Shown: positions 32,939 through 44,385 of the stretch, piece after piece
How positions within the stretch are numbered: the stretch's first letter is position 1
Layout: each line of letters begins with the position of its first letter
Assembly: GCA_963782465.1 (NCBI GenBank)
Contig: CAWAJR010000002.1
Span: 62,001 to 126,000 of the forward strand
Direction of reading: 5' to 3'
DNA: 64,000 nt
Source of the DNA: JAODBJ01 sp963782465
GTDB taxonomy: Bacteria > Actinomycetota > Acidimicrobiia > IMCC26256 > PALSA-610
Program-made: the position numbers and the translations under genes
The notes under the pieces: generated by a model
What the model was told of the DNA's origin: nothing
The model's input: the letters and a program-made list of their open reading frames with translations, nothing else
Databases searched by the model: none

Positions 32939-34156
32939 TCAGGAGAGGTAGGGCGCGGGATCGACGCACCAACCGAGGACCCGCACCTCGAAGTGCAGGT
33001 GCGGGCCGGTTGCAAGACCGGTCGCACCGATCGCCGCGATGGTCTGCCCGGCGCGCACGTGCTCACCGATCGAGACGTAGATCGCCGACGCGTGCCCGTA
33101 GAGCGTGGAGTACTCACCGCCGTGGTCGATCACGACCGCGTTGCCGTACCCGCCGCGAGGGCCGGCCCAGATGATCTTCCCCGCGGCGGCGGCGTGGATC
33201 GGGTCGCCGTACGCCGCGGCGAAGTCGATGCCGGTGTGCATCCGCACGACGCCGAGAACGGGATGCTCGCGTTCGCCGTAGGGGCTCGTGACCGGCCCCG
33301 GCACCGGCCGCAACGCATGGAACGACGGCGCGCGAGGTTCACCGACCTGGAGGTCGTGGATGTACGAGCTGATCTCGCCCGACGTCTGCTGCAGCGCGTC
33401 GAGCTGCGCGGTCGCTTCCTGCTTCTGGGCCCGCACCGATGCGAGGACCGCGTTCTCACGCGTCTCTTGCCGCGCGACCGCGTCGCGTTGCGCGACCCGC
33501 CGGGCGCGCAAGCCGGCCAGCTGCGCCTGGTCGGCGACCGCGGCGCGGTGCGCGTCCTCGACTCGGGCGCGCGCGGCGTCGGCCGCGACGCGGGCCTTCG
33601 CGACTCGCCGGCGCACCACGTCGAGCGAGGTGAGGGTGCGGTGGTGCACGATCGACGCGCGCTGCAGGTACACCGCGCCCGCGGCCGCCTGGGAGAACGA
33701 CGACGCGTCGATGCGCGCCATGGTGTACGAGATGGCCGTGTCGGTGCCGGTCGTGTAGAGCGCGACGGCGCTGCGGCGCAAGGCGGCGTGCGCGTGCCGC
33801 AGCCGGACGTCGGCACGCCGCACCTCTTTCTGCATTTCGAGCGCCGTCGCGGCGAACCGGTCGGCCGCGTGGCTCGCGGCCGCGGCCCGCGCCTGCGCGG
33901 CGCCGATCGCCGCGTCGAGCCGCGACAGGCGCGCGTCGAGCGCGACTCGCTTGCCGTGCACCGCTTCCCAGCGCGCGGTCGCCGTCACCTCGGCCCGCGA
34001 CGCCTCACCGATCTGCGACTGCAGCGCCGCGGTGCTCTTGCCCGCCGCCGTGTCGGCGGCGGCGGTCGCGCCGAAAGGGAGGACCGCCGCGCCGAACACG
34101 ACCAGCAGCACCGGCACGATCCCGGCGGCCCCGCGCCGGGCCGATCCCACAAACAT
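32939..34156 (-). CDS. M23 peptidoglycan hydrolase with coiled coil (EnvC/NlpD-like)
   Basis: A 405-residue exported protein: a signal region (GIVPVLLVVFGAAVLPFGATAAA), a long alanine- and arginine-rich coiled coil (about residues 35-260), and a C-terminal LytM/M23 domain with HTGIDFA, YGHASAI and GPHLHFEV (zinc ligands His, Asp, His and catalytic His). Directly downstream of ftsEX, it is the likely cell-wall hydrolase that FtsEX activates during division, as EnvC or RipC do elsewhere. Start choice is uncertain: ATG 34156 has TAATGT 8 bases upstream, and ATG 34168 or GTG 34150 are possible. Confidence 0.88.
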   Translation of the reverse strand: MFVGSARRGAAGIVPVLLVVFGAAVLPFGATAAADTAAGKSTAALQSQIGEASRAEVTATARWEAVHGKRVALDARLSRLDAAIGAAQARAAAASHAADRFAATALEMQKEVRRADVRLRHAHAALRRSAVALYTTGTDTAISYTMARIDASSFSQAAAGAVYLQRASIVHHRTLTSLDVVRRRVAKARVAADAARARVEDAHRAAVADQAQLAGLRARRVAQRDAVARQETRENAVLASVRAQKQEATAQLDALQQTSGEISSYIHDLQVGEPRAPSFHALRPVPGPVTSPYGEREHPVLGVVRMHTGIDFAAAYGDPIHAAAAGKIIWAGPRGGYGNAVVIDHGGEYSTLYGHASAIYVSIGEHVRAGQTIAAIGATGLATGPHLHFEVRVLGWCVDPAPYLS

Positions 34157-34243
34157 CAGGAACAACATTAACCACACTGACAACAGCAGGAAAGCGCGCC
34201 GGAGCCAGCGCCCACCGTGACCTTCCCATTGCCGGGGCGGCGC

Positions 34244-35134
34244 TCAGGCTTCGAGGAAGCGGCGCAACCCGATGATCGAGCCGATCAACCCGACGCCCGC
34301 GCCGAGCACCAGCACGATGAAGCCGATCGTGATGGCGTCGCCGTTCGTCACGTAAAAGCCCGAGAAGAGGCTCTTCGTGTTATGGGTCGAGTCGACCAGG
34401 CTCGCGAGCACGTTCTTCAGGATCACGACGAGCCCGAAGGAGATGCCGGCACCGATCGCGCCCTGTACGAACCCTTCGGCCATGAACGGCACCCGTACGA
34501 ACCAGTTCGAAGCGCCGACGAGCTTCATCACCTCGATCTCACGCCGGCGGGCAAAGGTCGCGAGCCGGATCGTGTTCACGATGAGGAAGAGCGACGACGC
34601 GAGCAGCACGCCGGCCATCGCGAAGAACGCGTAACGGATGATCCTCGTCGCGGTGAGCAGGTTCTTCACGGCCTGGGCGGCCGTCGCGATGGTGAACACA
34701 CCGGAACGTGCCTTGAACTGGTCGGCGAGCGGCTGGGTGTCCTCCGCGCGTTTCGGGGCGACACGGAACGACGTCGGCAGGTCGGTCGGGCTGATGTTGT
34801 TCACCAGCGACGGGTTGTCGTGCTCGATCCGCTTGAACTCCGCGTACGCGTCGTTGTGGTCGAGGAACGTGAAGTGCTTGACGGTAGGCGTCGACGCGAG
34901 CGCGGTACGCATGTCGTCGATCTGCGCCTGGGTCGCGTTCGGGTTCATGAAGATCTCGAGTTCGACGCCGTTCTTCCACTTCCCGGTGCCGTGGTCGACC
35001 AAGCGGTTCAGCAGCACGATGCCGCCGAACAGGAACAGCGAGATGGCAACCGTCATGATGCCGGCGAGGGTCATCAGGAGGTTGCGGCGCAACGAGATCA
35101 GCGTCTCGCGAAAGAAGTAGGCGAATCGCGACAT
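34244..35134 (-). CDS. ftsX: Cell division protein FtsX
   Basis: A 296-residue permease-like subunit of the FtsEX divisome complex. It has four transmembrane helices: one after the amphipathic N-terminus (RFAYFFRETLISLRRN), then three in the C-terminal half (YAFFAMAGVLLASSLFLIVNTIRL, GAIGAGISFGLVVIL and TIGFIVLVLGAGVGLIGSIIGL). The extracellular loop of about residues 55-165 (FMNPNATQAQIDDMRTAL) contacts cell-wall hydrolases. Here it lies between ftsE (39-base gap) and an M23 hydrolase gene. Confidence 0.95.
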   Translation of the reverse strand: MSRFAYFFRETLISLRRNLLMTLAGIMTVAISLFLFGGIVLLNRLVDHGTGKWKNGVELEIFMNPNATQAQIDDMRTALASTPTVKHFTFLDHNDAYAEFKRIEHDNPSLVNNISPTDLPTSFRVAPKRAEDTQPLADQFKARSGVFTIATAAQAVKNLLTATRIIRYAFFAMAGVLLASSLFLIVNTIRLATFARRREIEVMKLVGASNWFVRVPFMAEGFVQGAIGAGISFGLVVILKNVLASLVDSTHNTKSLFSGFYVTNGDAITIGFIVLVLGAGVGLIGSIIGLRRFLEA

Positions 35135-35173
35135 GAATGGGATCTCCTGGTTCGGTCAGGAACCGTTGAGTGC

Positions 35174-35860
35174 TTACGAACCGACGCCGTAGACGCCACG
35201 AGCCTGGTCGCGCACGAGCTGACCGTGGTCGAGCTCGAGCACCCGGCGCCGCATCGCGTCGACGATGCGCTGGTCGTGCGTTGCCATCACGACGGTTGTG
35301 CCGGTGCGGTTGATGCGGTCGAGGAGGCGCATGATGCCGACGGTCGTCGCCGGGTCGAGGTTGCCGGTCGGTTCGTCGGCCAGCAGGATCAGCGGCCGGT
35401 TGACGAACGCACGGGCGATCGACACCCGCTGCTGTTCACCGCCCGACAGTTCGGTCGGGAAATTGTCGCACTTCTTCGCCAGCCCGACGAGGTCGAGGAT
35501 CTGCGGCACCTGCGAACCGATGATGCTCTTCGGGCGGCCGATCACTTCGAGTGCGAACGCGACGTTCTCGTAGACGGTCTTGTTCGGGAGCAACTTGTAG
35601 TCCTGGAAGACGCAACCGATGTTGCGGCGCAACTGCGGCACCTTCCACGACGAGAGCCGGCCGATGTCGCGGCCGGCCACCATGATCTCGCCCGTGGTCG
35701 CGACTTCGTCGCGCAACAAGAGCCGCAGGAACGTCGACTTGCCCGAGCCCGACGGGCCGACCAGGAACACGAACTCGCCCTTGGCGATCTCGAGGGACAC
35801 GTCGCGGAGCGCGACGACATCACCTTTGTAAACCTTCGTGACGTTATCGAAACGGATCAT
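35174..35860 (-). CDS. ftsE: Cell division ATPase FtsE
   Basis: A 228-residue ABC ATPase of the FtsEX complex. Walker A is GPSGSGKST near residue 36, the signature LSGGEQQRV near 140, Walker B LLADEPTGN near 160, and the switch His is in MATHDQ. It drives mechanical signalling through FtsX rather than transport. ATG 35860 is preceded 13 bases upstream by TACCCT on the minus strand, so a promoter within the secA-prfB-ftsEX block is possible. Confidence 0.96.
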   Translation of the reverse strand: MIRFDNVTKVYKGDVVALRDVSLEIAKGEFVFLVGPSGSGKSTFLRLLLRDEVATTGEIMVAGRDIGRLSSWKVPQLRRNIGCVFQDYKLLPNKTVYENVAFALEVIGRPKSIIGSQVPQILDLVGLAKKCDNFPTELSGGEQQRVSIARAFVNRPLILLADEPTGNLDPATTVGIMRLLDRINRTGTTVVMATHDQRIVDAMRRRVLELDHGQLVRDQARGVYGVGS

Positions 35861-35944
35861 GGAGGCGGCTCAAAGGGTACCAGCGAAATCTTCAGATCGG
35901 CAGGCACGGCGAGCGGGTGAGACCCCGGCACCGGCCCATTTGTG

Positions 35945-37045
35945 TCATCCCTGCTGGCGGTGCCACTGCAGGTAGGCCTCGATGAACGCGTCGAGGTCGC
36001 CGTCGAGGACCGCCTGCACATTGCCGGTCTCGAAACGGGTGCGCTCGTCCTTCACCAGTTGGTACGGGGCCAGGGTGTAGGTGCGGATCTGGCTCCCGAA
36101 CGCCACGTCGCGCTTCTCGCCCGACAGTGCCTCCAACTCCTTGCGGCGCTCCTCACGCTGGCGCTGCGCGAGACGAGCCGCCAGGATCTGCATCGCCTTC
36201 GCCCGGTTCTGCAACTGCGAGCGCTCGTTCTGGCACGACACCACGACGTTGGTCGGGATGTGGGTGATCCGCACCGCCGAGTCGGTGACGTTGACGTGCT
36301 GGCCGCCGGCACCCGACGAACGGTACGTGTCGATCCGCAAGTCGGTCGGATCGATGTCGGGCGTCTCCTCCTCGTCGAGGGCGGGCACGCAGTCGAACGA
36401 CGCGAACGCAGTTTGCCGGCGCGCGTTCGCGTCGAACGGTGAAATTCGGATCAAGCGGTGGACGCCGCGTTCACCGGCGAGCATGCCGTACGCGTAACGC
36501 CCCTTCACGATGAAGGTCGCCGAACTGATCCCCGCTTCCTGGCCTTCCTGGCGTTCGTCGAGTTCGACATCGAAGCCGCGCCGTTCCGCCCAACGGGTGT
36601 ACATGCGCAACAACATGTCGGTCCAGTCCTGCGCGTCGGTGCCGCCCGCGCCCGAATGGACTTCGCAGATTGCGTCGCGTTCGTCGTGTTCACCCATGAA
36701 CAGGGCACGCAACTCGAGGCGATCGAGTTCGCTGACGAGCGAATCGATGCCCTCGGCGATCTCCGGCTCCAACGACTCGTCGTTCTCCTCGCGCGCGAGA
36801 TCGTTGAGCGTGCTCACGTCGGAAAGACGCCCGTCGAGCCCGTCGATCAGGTCGACGTCTTCTTTCACCGTCGACAGTTCGGTCGTGACCTTCCGGGCCT
36901 GGTCCGGGTCGTCCCAGAGGTCGGGACGACTCGCCTCGACCTCCAATTCCTCCAGCCGGCGACGCGCCTCGTCGACGCGCAGGTAGGAGTGCGCGTCGGA
37001 AACGCGCCGCTGCAAATCGGCCAGGTCGTCGGAGAAGTCACGCAT
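35945..37045 (-). CDS. prfB: Peptide chain release factor 2
   Basis: A 366-residue RF2 that recognises UGA and UAA and triggers peptide release. The tripeptide SPF (RISPFD, near residue 202) reads the stop codon, and GGQ (SSGAGGQHVN, near 247) enters the peptidyl-transferase centre. The frame is continuous from ATG 37045, so the programmed +1 frameshift known from E. coli prfB is absent here. It lies 30 bases downstream of secA and upstream of ftsE, a gene order common in actinobacteria. Confidence 0.97.
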   Translation of the reverse strand: MRDFSDDLADLQRRVSDAHSYLRVDEARRRLEELEVEASRPDLWDDPDQARKVTTELSTVKEDVDLIDGLDGRLSDVSTLNDLAREENDESLEPEIAEGIDSLVSELDRLELRALFMGEHDERDAICEVHSGAGGTDAQDWTDMLLRMYTRWAERRGFDVELDERQEGQEAGISSATFIVKGRYAYGMLAGERGVHRLIRISPFDANARRQTAFASFDCVPALDEEETPDIDPTDLRIDTYRSSGAGGQHVNVTDSAVRITHIPTNVVVSCQNERSQLQNRAKAMQILAARLAQRQREERRKELEALSGEKRDVAFGSQIRTYTLAPYQLVKDERTRFETGNVQAVLDGDLDAFIEAYLQWHRQQG

Positions 37046-37075
37046 GGGGCAGGCAGGCGCCGGATCGGGGCTTCG

Positions 37076-39835
<2,760 letters not shown>

Positions 39836-39955
39836 GCGGAGAGCAAGTGTACCGACGGGCCTCCGGGCGCCGATCGTCGGCGCCGGCCGCCGCTCCGGCC
39901 ACTCCGTGCCGGCTTCCGGGCCTGCGCCGGCACCTGCGCCCGCGTCGTGGGCCGA

Positions 39956-40642
39956 TCAGACCAGGTCGTCGACGAGCTTGGCGCGCACCGCGAACGCGGC
40001 GGCCTCCGCCCGCGAGCGCAGCCGCAACTTCTCCAAGATGTTGCGCACGTGGTTCTTCACCGTGTTCTGCGAGATCACCAACCGAGCCGCAATCTGTTTG
40101 TTCGAAAGACCCTGCGAAACCAGTGCAAGAATCTCGAGCTCGCGTCGCGTCAACCGACGTTCACCATCACCGTCTTCGGCGCGCGATGCCAGCGCGTTGA
40201 ACTCTGCGAGGAGGTTCGCGGTCATCGCGGGGGCGACGAACGCGTAGCCGTTCGCGACGGCACGCACCGTCGCGGCGACGTCCTCGGTCGACGCCTCCTT
40301 CAGCAGGTAGCCCGACGCCCCGGCCCGGATCGCCGAGAACAGGTCCTCTTCCGACTGGGAGCCGGTGAGCATCACGACCTTGGTCCCGGCGTGACGTTCG
40401 GCGATCACCCGGGTCGCTTCGATGCCGGTCATCCCGGGCATCCGGACGTCCATGAGCACGACGTCGGGTGCGAGCGTCGCGCACGCGTCGATCGCCGACG
40501 CTCCGTCGTCGCGATCACCCACGACGACGATGTCCGCGACCTGATCGAGCGCGAGCTGGAGCCCGTGACGGAACACGGCGTGATCGTCGACGATCAGCAC
40601 GCGTATCGGATGTCCGGCCGGCTCGGCCGCAATGCCGTTCAC
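39956..40642 (-). CDS. NarL/FixJ-type response regulator
   Basis: A 228-residue two-component response regulator. The receiver domain (1-125) has the acidic pair in VLIVDDHAVF, the phospho-acceptor Asp in PDVVLMDVRMPGM, a Thr in MLTGSQ and the conserved Lys in YLLKEAS. The C-terminal LuxR-type helix-turn-helix reads LTRRELEILALVSQGLSNKQIA, then VKNHVRNILEKL. No histidine kinase is adjacent, so it is an orphan. It sits between comF and secA. GTG 40642 has no clear ribosome-binding site. It may be cotranscribed from the damage-type promoter of comF, an inference. Confidence 0.92.
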   Translation of the reverse strand: MNGIAAEPAGHPIRVLIVDDHAVFRHGLQLALDQVADIVVVGDRDDGASAIDACATLAPDVVLMDVRMPGMTGIEATRVIAERHAGTKVVMLTGSQSEEDLFSAIRAGASGYLLKEASTEDVAATVRAVANGYAFVAPAMTANLLAEFNALASRAEDGDGERRLTRRELEILALVSQGLSNKQIAARLVISQNTVKNHVRNILEKLRLRSRAEAAAFAVRAKLVDDLV

Positions 40643-40689
40643 AAGGGGGAGACCGGGTCAGCGAGGAAGTGGAAGCTCTCGCGCCAGGG

Positions 40690-41343
40690 TCATCGGGGCG
40701 CACTATACCCAGGCCGGGCGGAACGCCTCGTTGGCGGCGGAGTGCGGGCAATGGTCGCCGCCAAGACACGCGCCGCTCCCCCTTCCCGGAGCGCCCGGGC
40801 GGCCGCTCGCAGCGTCGCGCCGGTCGTGGCGACATCGTCGACGAGCAGCACCGCGGCCGGCGACGCGACCCTCGCGCGGAACACCGGTCCGGCGCTTCGC
40901 ATCGCGTACGCGAGCCCCGTCTGCGAGTCGCGCGAACTGCGTACGAGCAACGCGCGAGACGGAACGTAGAGACGGCGCGCAACCGCGCGCGCGAGAAGCT
41001 CCGCGTGGTCGAAGCCGCGCGCGCGTCGATGCGTCGCCGTCGTCGGCGCCCACGTCACGCATTCGACGCGCGCGTCGCCGTGCCATCGCTGTCGCGCGCC
41101 GTTCGCGATCGCGTCGGCGAACCACGGGAGCACCGCGCGCGCGTTGCGGTACTTGATGCGAGCGACGAGTTCACGCGCGACGCCTTCGTAGACGAAGCAC
41201 GCGAACCAATCGTCGACGAAGGTCGGTGCTGGCATCGCGGGCGCGAACGTGAGCGAGGGCGCGCACGCACCGCACACCGCGCCGCCGCGCGCACCACATC
41301 CCGCGCACCGAACCGGGAACACGGCATCGACCAACCCCGCCAT
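40690..41343 (-). CDS. ComF-family phosphoribosyltransferase-like protein
   Basis: A 217-residue ComF protein with an N-terminal zinc finger (VRCAGCGARGGAVCGACAPSL) and a C-terminal PRT domain whose PRPP-binding loop is VLLVDDVATTGATLRAA. ComF proteins act in DNA uptake and processing. ATG 41343 is chosen because TATGGT lies 9 bases upstream. A DNA-damage-type promoter controls it, and it is followed by an orphan response regulator and secA, where many actinobacteria have hpf. Confidence 0.88.
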   Translation of the reverse strand: MAGLVDAVFPVRCAGCGARGGAVCGACAPSLTFAPAMPAPTFVDDWFACFVYEGVARELVARIKYRNARAVLPWFADAIANGARQRWHGDARVECVTWAPTTATHRRARGFDHAELLARAVARRLYVPSRALLVRSSRDSQTGLAYAMRSAGPVFRARVASPAAVLLVDDVATTGATLRAAARALREGGAARVLAATIARTPPPTRRSARPGYSAPR

Positions 41344-41352
41344 CACCACCCG

Positions 41353-41375
41353 ACCATAACGACGGGGTACGACAA
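41353..41375 (-). promoter_or_regulatory. PafBC-type (RecA-NDp) promoter upstream of comF
   Basis: On the minus strand, TTGTCGTAC (41375-41367), 8 bases, TATGGT (41358-41353), then 9 bases to ATG 41343. Spacing and -10 fit TTGTCRGTG-N8-TANNNT. The first 12 bases, TTGTCGTACCCC, are identical to the promoter of DUF559 copy 1, and GGGTGGT follows in both. Confidence 0.6.
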
Positions 41376-41395
41376 CTCGTTTTGATGTACCGAAA
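41374..41395. repeat. 22-bp direct repeat, left copy
   Basis: These 22 bases recur exactly at 42401-42422, so the two copies bracket the DUF559 copy 2 gene at both ends. This copy begins inside the comF -35 region and contains the left arm of the hairpin at 41380-41427. Confidence 0.8.
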
Positions 41396-41427
41396 GCGCG
41401 CTGCAGCGCGCTTGGGCTTCATCAAAA
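41380..41427. terminator. Nested palindrome upstream of DUF559 copy 2
   Basis: The outer stem TTTTGATG (41380-41387) pairs with CATCAAAA (41420-41427). Inside, 41394-41413 is a 20-bp perfect palindrome centred on CTGCAG. It lies between divergent genes, so it is not a normal gene-end terminator. It could be a boundary of a mobile unit. Confidence 0.55.
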
Positions 41428-41442
41428 GCAGTGCTCGCGCCG

Positions 41443-41465
41443 TTGTCACACCCGGCCGCGACGAT
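41443..41465 (+). promoter_or_regulatory. Possible degenerate PafBC-type promoter of DUF559 copy 2
   Basis: TTGTCACAC (41443-41451), 8 bases, then GACGAT (41460-41465), and 7 bases to ATG 41473. The -35 core and spacing fit, but the -10 lacks the leading T, so the assignment is weak. Confidence 0.3.
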
Positions 41466-41472
41466 GTTCACG

Positions 41473-42401
41473 ATGGCAGGAGATGTGGATGCAACAATCG
41501 CCGAGTTCATGGCGACCCAACACGGCGTCGCGCACCGGAGAGACGTGCGCCGGCTCGGCGCGTCGGCCCGGGTCGAAGCGAACCGGGTTGCCACCGGGCG
41601 CTGGCGGGAACCGCAACCGCACGTGTTCGCGATCAACGGGAGCCCGGCGACGGACCGGCAGCAACTTCTGGCCGCGGTCCTCGCCGCCCCGATCGGGACG
41701 GTGGCGTCGCACCGGTCCGCGGCCCGCCTTTACGGCATCCCGGGGTTCGAGCGGGCCGCGCCGGAGATCCTGGTCCCACGACCCCGTCGCAAAGTGGGGC
41801 AAATCGTGCAGGCGATCGTTCACCACACGACGCAGCTCCCACCCTGGCAGCACTGGTCGCGGGACGCGATCCCGGTTACGACCGTCGCCCGCACCCTGTT
41901 CGACCTGGGCGCCGTCGTTCACCCCGGCGCGCGGCCCGGGCCGTCGACAACTGCCTCTCCCGCAAATGGGTGACGGTCCCCGCGCTGTGGCGGGTGCTCG
42001 ATGATCTCGCGGTCCAGGGCCGCAACGGCACCTGCGCACTCCGCGAGATCCTGATGGACCGAGGCGACGGCTACGTGGCGCCCGCGAGCGAACTCGAACG
42101 GCGGTTCATCGACATCGTTCGTCGCGCCGGTCTGCCAGTACCGGAGCGCGAACTCGACCTCGGCGACGCCGACCACTGGATCGGCCGGGTCGACTTCGTG
42201 TTTCGCGCCGCGAAGCTCATCGTCGAGGTCGACGGTCGGATGTACCACACCGCGTTCCTCGACATCGACGCCGACCACGCGCGCGATCGACAGTTCGTCG
42301 AACTCGGGTACCGGACCGCTCGCTACAGCTACGCAGATGTGAAAGACAACCCACTCGGGGTCGAACGTTCCCTCCGTCGATCCCTACGCGCCGCGGCCTG
42401 A
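41473..42401 (+). pseudogene. AbiEi-like / DUF559 protein (copy 2), one-base frameshift
   Basis: The same architecture as the gene at 13958. The first frame carries the winged-helix/AbiEi-like part (HGVAHRRDVRRLGASARVE, then GTVASHRSAARLYGIPG and TTVARTLFDLGAVVHPG). A second frame continues AVDNCLSRKWVTV to the DUF559 nuclease fold: ASELERRF, GLPVPERELD, RVDFVF and VEVDGRMYHT with D...ExD catalytic spacing. One missing base in GCGGCCCGGG near 41935 separates them; rejoined it is about 309 residues. ATG 41473 is preferred, with 41464 possible. An exact 22-bp repeat lies at both ends. Function unknown. No toxin gene is adjacent. Confidence 0.78.
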
Positions 42402-42422
42402 ACTCGTTTTGATGTACCGAAA
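42401..42422. repeat. 22-bp direct repeat, right copy
   Basis: Identical to 41374-41395. Its first base is the last base of the DUF559 stop codon. The distance between the copies, 1027 bases, is one gene plus its promoter. Confidence 0.8.
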
Positions 42423-42459
42423 CGGCCATCGAGCGCGTTGTGAGTTCACGAAAACGAGT
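42402..42459. terminator. Stem-loop between convergent DUF559 copy 2 and mtnA
   Basis: ACTCGTTTT (42402-42410) pairs with AAAACGAGT (42451-42459), a 9-bp perfect stem with a 40-base loop. The right arm lies inside the mtnA 3' end and runs past its stop codon. Either strand gives a T-rich arm, so it could terminate both genes. Confidence 0.5.
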
Positions 42460-43448
42460 AGGGGGCGCGGTTCACGCCGGTTTCGGTGATGATGGCAGTG
42501 ACGAGCGCCGCCGGCGTGACGTCGAACGCGGGGTTCGCGATGCTGAAACCCGCGGGTGCGATACGCCGGCCCCGGATCATCGCGACCTCCATCGGATCTC
42601 GCTGTTCGACCTCGATCGCCGCGCCGTCGGGCGTCGCGACGTCGATCGTCGATGTCGGCGCGGCGACGTAGAACGGCAACCCATGGTGGCGCGCCAGCAC
42701 CGCGAGGCCGTAGGTGCCGACCTTGTTCGCCACATCGCCGTTGGCCGCGATGCGATCGGCACCGACGATCACGCAGTCGACCTCGCCGGCCGCCATGAGC
42801 GACGCCGCGGCGACGTCGGCGATCAGCGTCGCCTCGATGCCCAGGCGGTCGAGCTCCCACGCGGTGAGCCGGGCACCCTGGAGGACCGGTCGGGTCTCGT
42901 CGACCCACACCTTCGGCCGTTTTCCGGCTTCGGCCGCGGCCCGGACCACACCGAGTGCGGTGCCGTAACCGACGCACACGAGCGCGCCCGCGTTGCAGTG
43001 CGTGAGCACACGGGCGTCGGGGCCGAGCAATGCGGCGCCGTGCGCGCCGAGGGCACGGTTGCGTGACACGTCGTCGGCGGCGATCGCCCGCGCTTCGGCG
43101 AGCGCCGCGGGCGCGCCGCCCCGTTCGAACGCGTCGAGGGCGCGGGCCACGCCCCACGCGAGGTTCACCGCGGTCGGCCGGGTGGCCACCAGCTTCGCCG
43201 CCGCGGCGCGCACTGCGCCGCGGTCGACTGCGTCGTATCGCGGCCAGCGCGACGCCGAACGCGCCCGTCGCGCCGAGGGCGGGCGCGCCCCGTACCGCGA
43301 GGGTCGAGATCGCCTCGCAGACGTCGTCGACCGTCGCGCACTCGACGAAACGCAAACGTCCCGGCAACGCGCGCTGGTCGATCATCCTCACCCGGGCGCC
43401 GGCATCACCTTCCTGCCATTCGACCGTCGGCGGGATGGGGTCGTTCAA
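42446..43448 (-). pseudogene. mtnA: Methylthioribose-1-phosphate isomerase, one-base frameshift
   Basis: MtnA isomerises methylthioribose-1-phosphate to methylthioribulose-1-phosphate in methionine salvage. The N-terminal part (VRMIDQRALPGRLRFVE and STLAVRGAPALGATGAFGVALAA) is in one frame. The C-terminal part, with THCNAGALVCVGYGTALGVVR, VWVDETRPVLQGARLTAWEL and IVGADRIAANGDVANKVGTY (catalytic Cys and Asp), is in another. An extra base near 43238 accounts for it; rejoined it is about 333 residues. TTG 43448 overlaps the SDR stop (TTGA). Its proximity to ahcY fits a methyl-cycle and salvage cluster. Confidence 0.87.
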
Positions 43449-44305
43449 GCGAGGAGGTTCATCACGGGGTTGGTCCGCGCCTGCAACGACGCGATGCGGC
43501 GTTCGACGGCCTGCACCCACATGTCGCCTTCGTCGTCGTGGGTCAGCACCCAGAACTGTTCGTCGCGGATCGCGTCGAGCACCTTGGCGGCGACCGTGTC
43601 GGTGGCCATCCCGTTCTCGAGCATCGACTGCAACATGTCGTGCATCACCGATTCTTGCGCGGCCGCATCTTCATCGGTGCCGGCCGGGGAGAGGTGCGCC
43701 GGTCGGTTACGTGCACTGTCGGCGATCCGGGTGTTGACCCATCCGGGGCAGAGCACGGAAACCTTCACGTTCGCGCCGGTCAGCGCGAATTCGTGGTGCA
43801 GCGTCTCGGAGATCCCGACGACCGCGTGCTTGCTCGCGTTGTACGGGCCCATGTAGGGCGCGGCGACCAGCCCCGCGACCGACGCGGTGTTCACGACGTG
43901 CCCGGCGTCTTGCTGGAGCAGGAGCGGTACGAACGCGTGGATGCCGTGCACGACGCCCCAGAAGTTCACGCCCATCACCCAGTGCCAGGTCGAGAGCGGC
44001 GCTTCCCACGACAGGCCGCCACCGCCGACACCCGCGTTGTTGCAGACGACGTGCACGGCGCCGTGCCGCTCCATCGTCGCATCGGCGAGCGCCTGCACCT
44101 GTTCGGCGTCGCTGACGTCGGTGACGACACCGAACACGTCGGCACCGTCGGTGGTGAGCTTCTCGACCGCGTCGTCGAGCGCGGCCTTCTCGATGTCGCC
44201 GACGACGACCTTCATCCCGGCGGCGACGAAGCGCGCCGCCATCGCCAGCCCGATCCCGCTGGCGCCGCCGGTGACGACGGCGACCCTTCCATTCAGGTCC
44301 TGCAC
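43445..44305 (-). CDS. SDR-family oxidoreductase
   Basis: A 286-residue short-chain dehydrogenase: TGGASGIGLAMAARF (cofactor), NNAGVGGGG, the catalytic Ser in NTASVAG and YNASKHAV (Tyr and Lys). Unlike the two MFE-2-like SDRs in this window it has the long C-terminal tail of a classical SDR (AVERRIASLQARTNPVMNLLA). GTG 44305 follows GGAG. It is coupled to mtnA through a TTGA overlap and follows ahcY after a terminator. Substrate unknown. Confidence 0.9.
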   Translation of the reverse strand: MQDLNGRVAVVTGGASGIGLAMAARFVAAGMKVVVGDIEKAALDDAVEKLTTDGADVFGVVTDVSDAEQVQALADATMERHGAVHVVCNNAGVGGGGLSWEAPLSTWHWVMGVNFWGVVHGIHAFVPLLLQQDAGHVVNTASVAGLVAAPYMGPYNASKHAVVGISETLHHEFALTGANVKVSVLCPGWVNTRIADSARNRPAHLSPAGTDEDAAAQESVMHDMLQSMLENGMATDTVAAKVLDAIRDEQFWVLTHDDEGDMWVQAVERRIASLQARTNPVMNLLA

Positions 44306-44336
44306 GATGCTCCGCCCACGGTGGCCTCCGGGAACA

Positions 44337-44364
44337 TTGTGGGCGCCCTCGCGGGCGCCCACAA
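44337..44364. terminator. Terminator after ahcY
   Basis: A 12-bp perfect inverted repeat, TTGTGGGCGCCC (44337-44348) with GGGCGCCCACAA (44353-44364) and loop TCGC, 22 bases after the ahcY stop on the minus strand. No T tract follows. Confidence 0.7.
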
Positions 44365-44385
44365 CCGCGTTTGTCGGCTCGATGC

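Noticed and set aside
34169..34183. TTGTCAGTG before the M23 gene as a third damage promoter
   Set aside because: The -35 matches the consensus exactly, but at N8 spacing the -10 is GTTGTT, not TANNNT. It is treated as chance.
37000..37045. Programmed +1 frameshift in prfB
   Set aside because: The reading frame is continuous from ATG through the whole protein and no in-frame UGA follows the N-terminus.
41443..41465. Full third PafBC promoter for DUF559 copy 2
   Set aside because: The -10 is GACGAT and lacks the leading T, so it was kept only as a low-confidence site.
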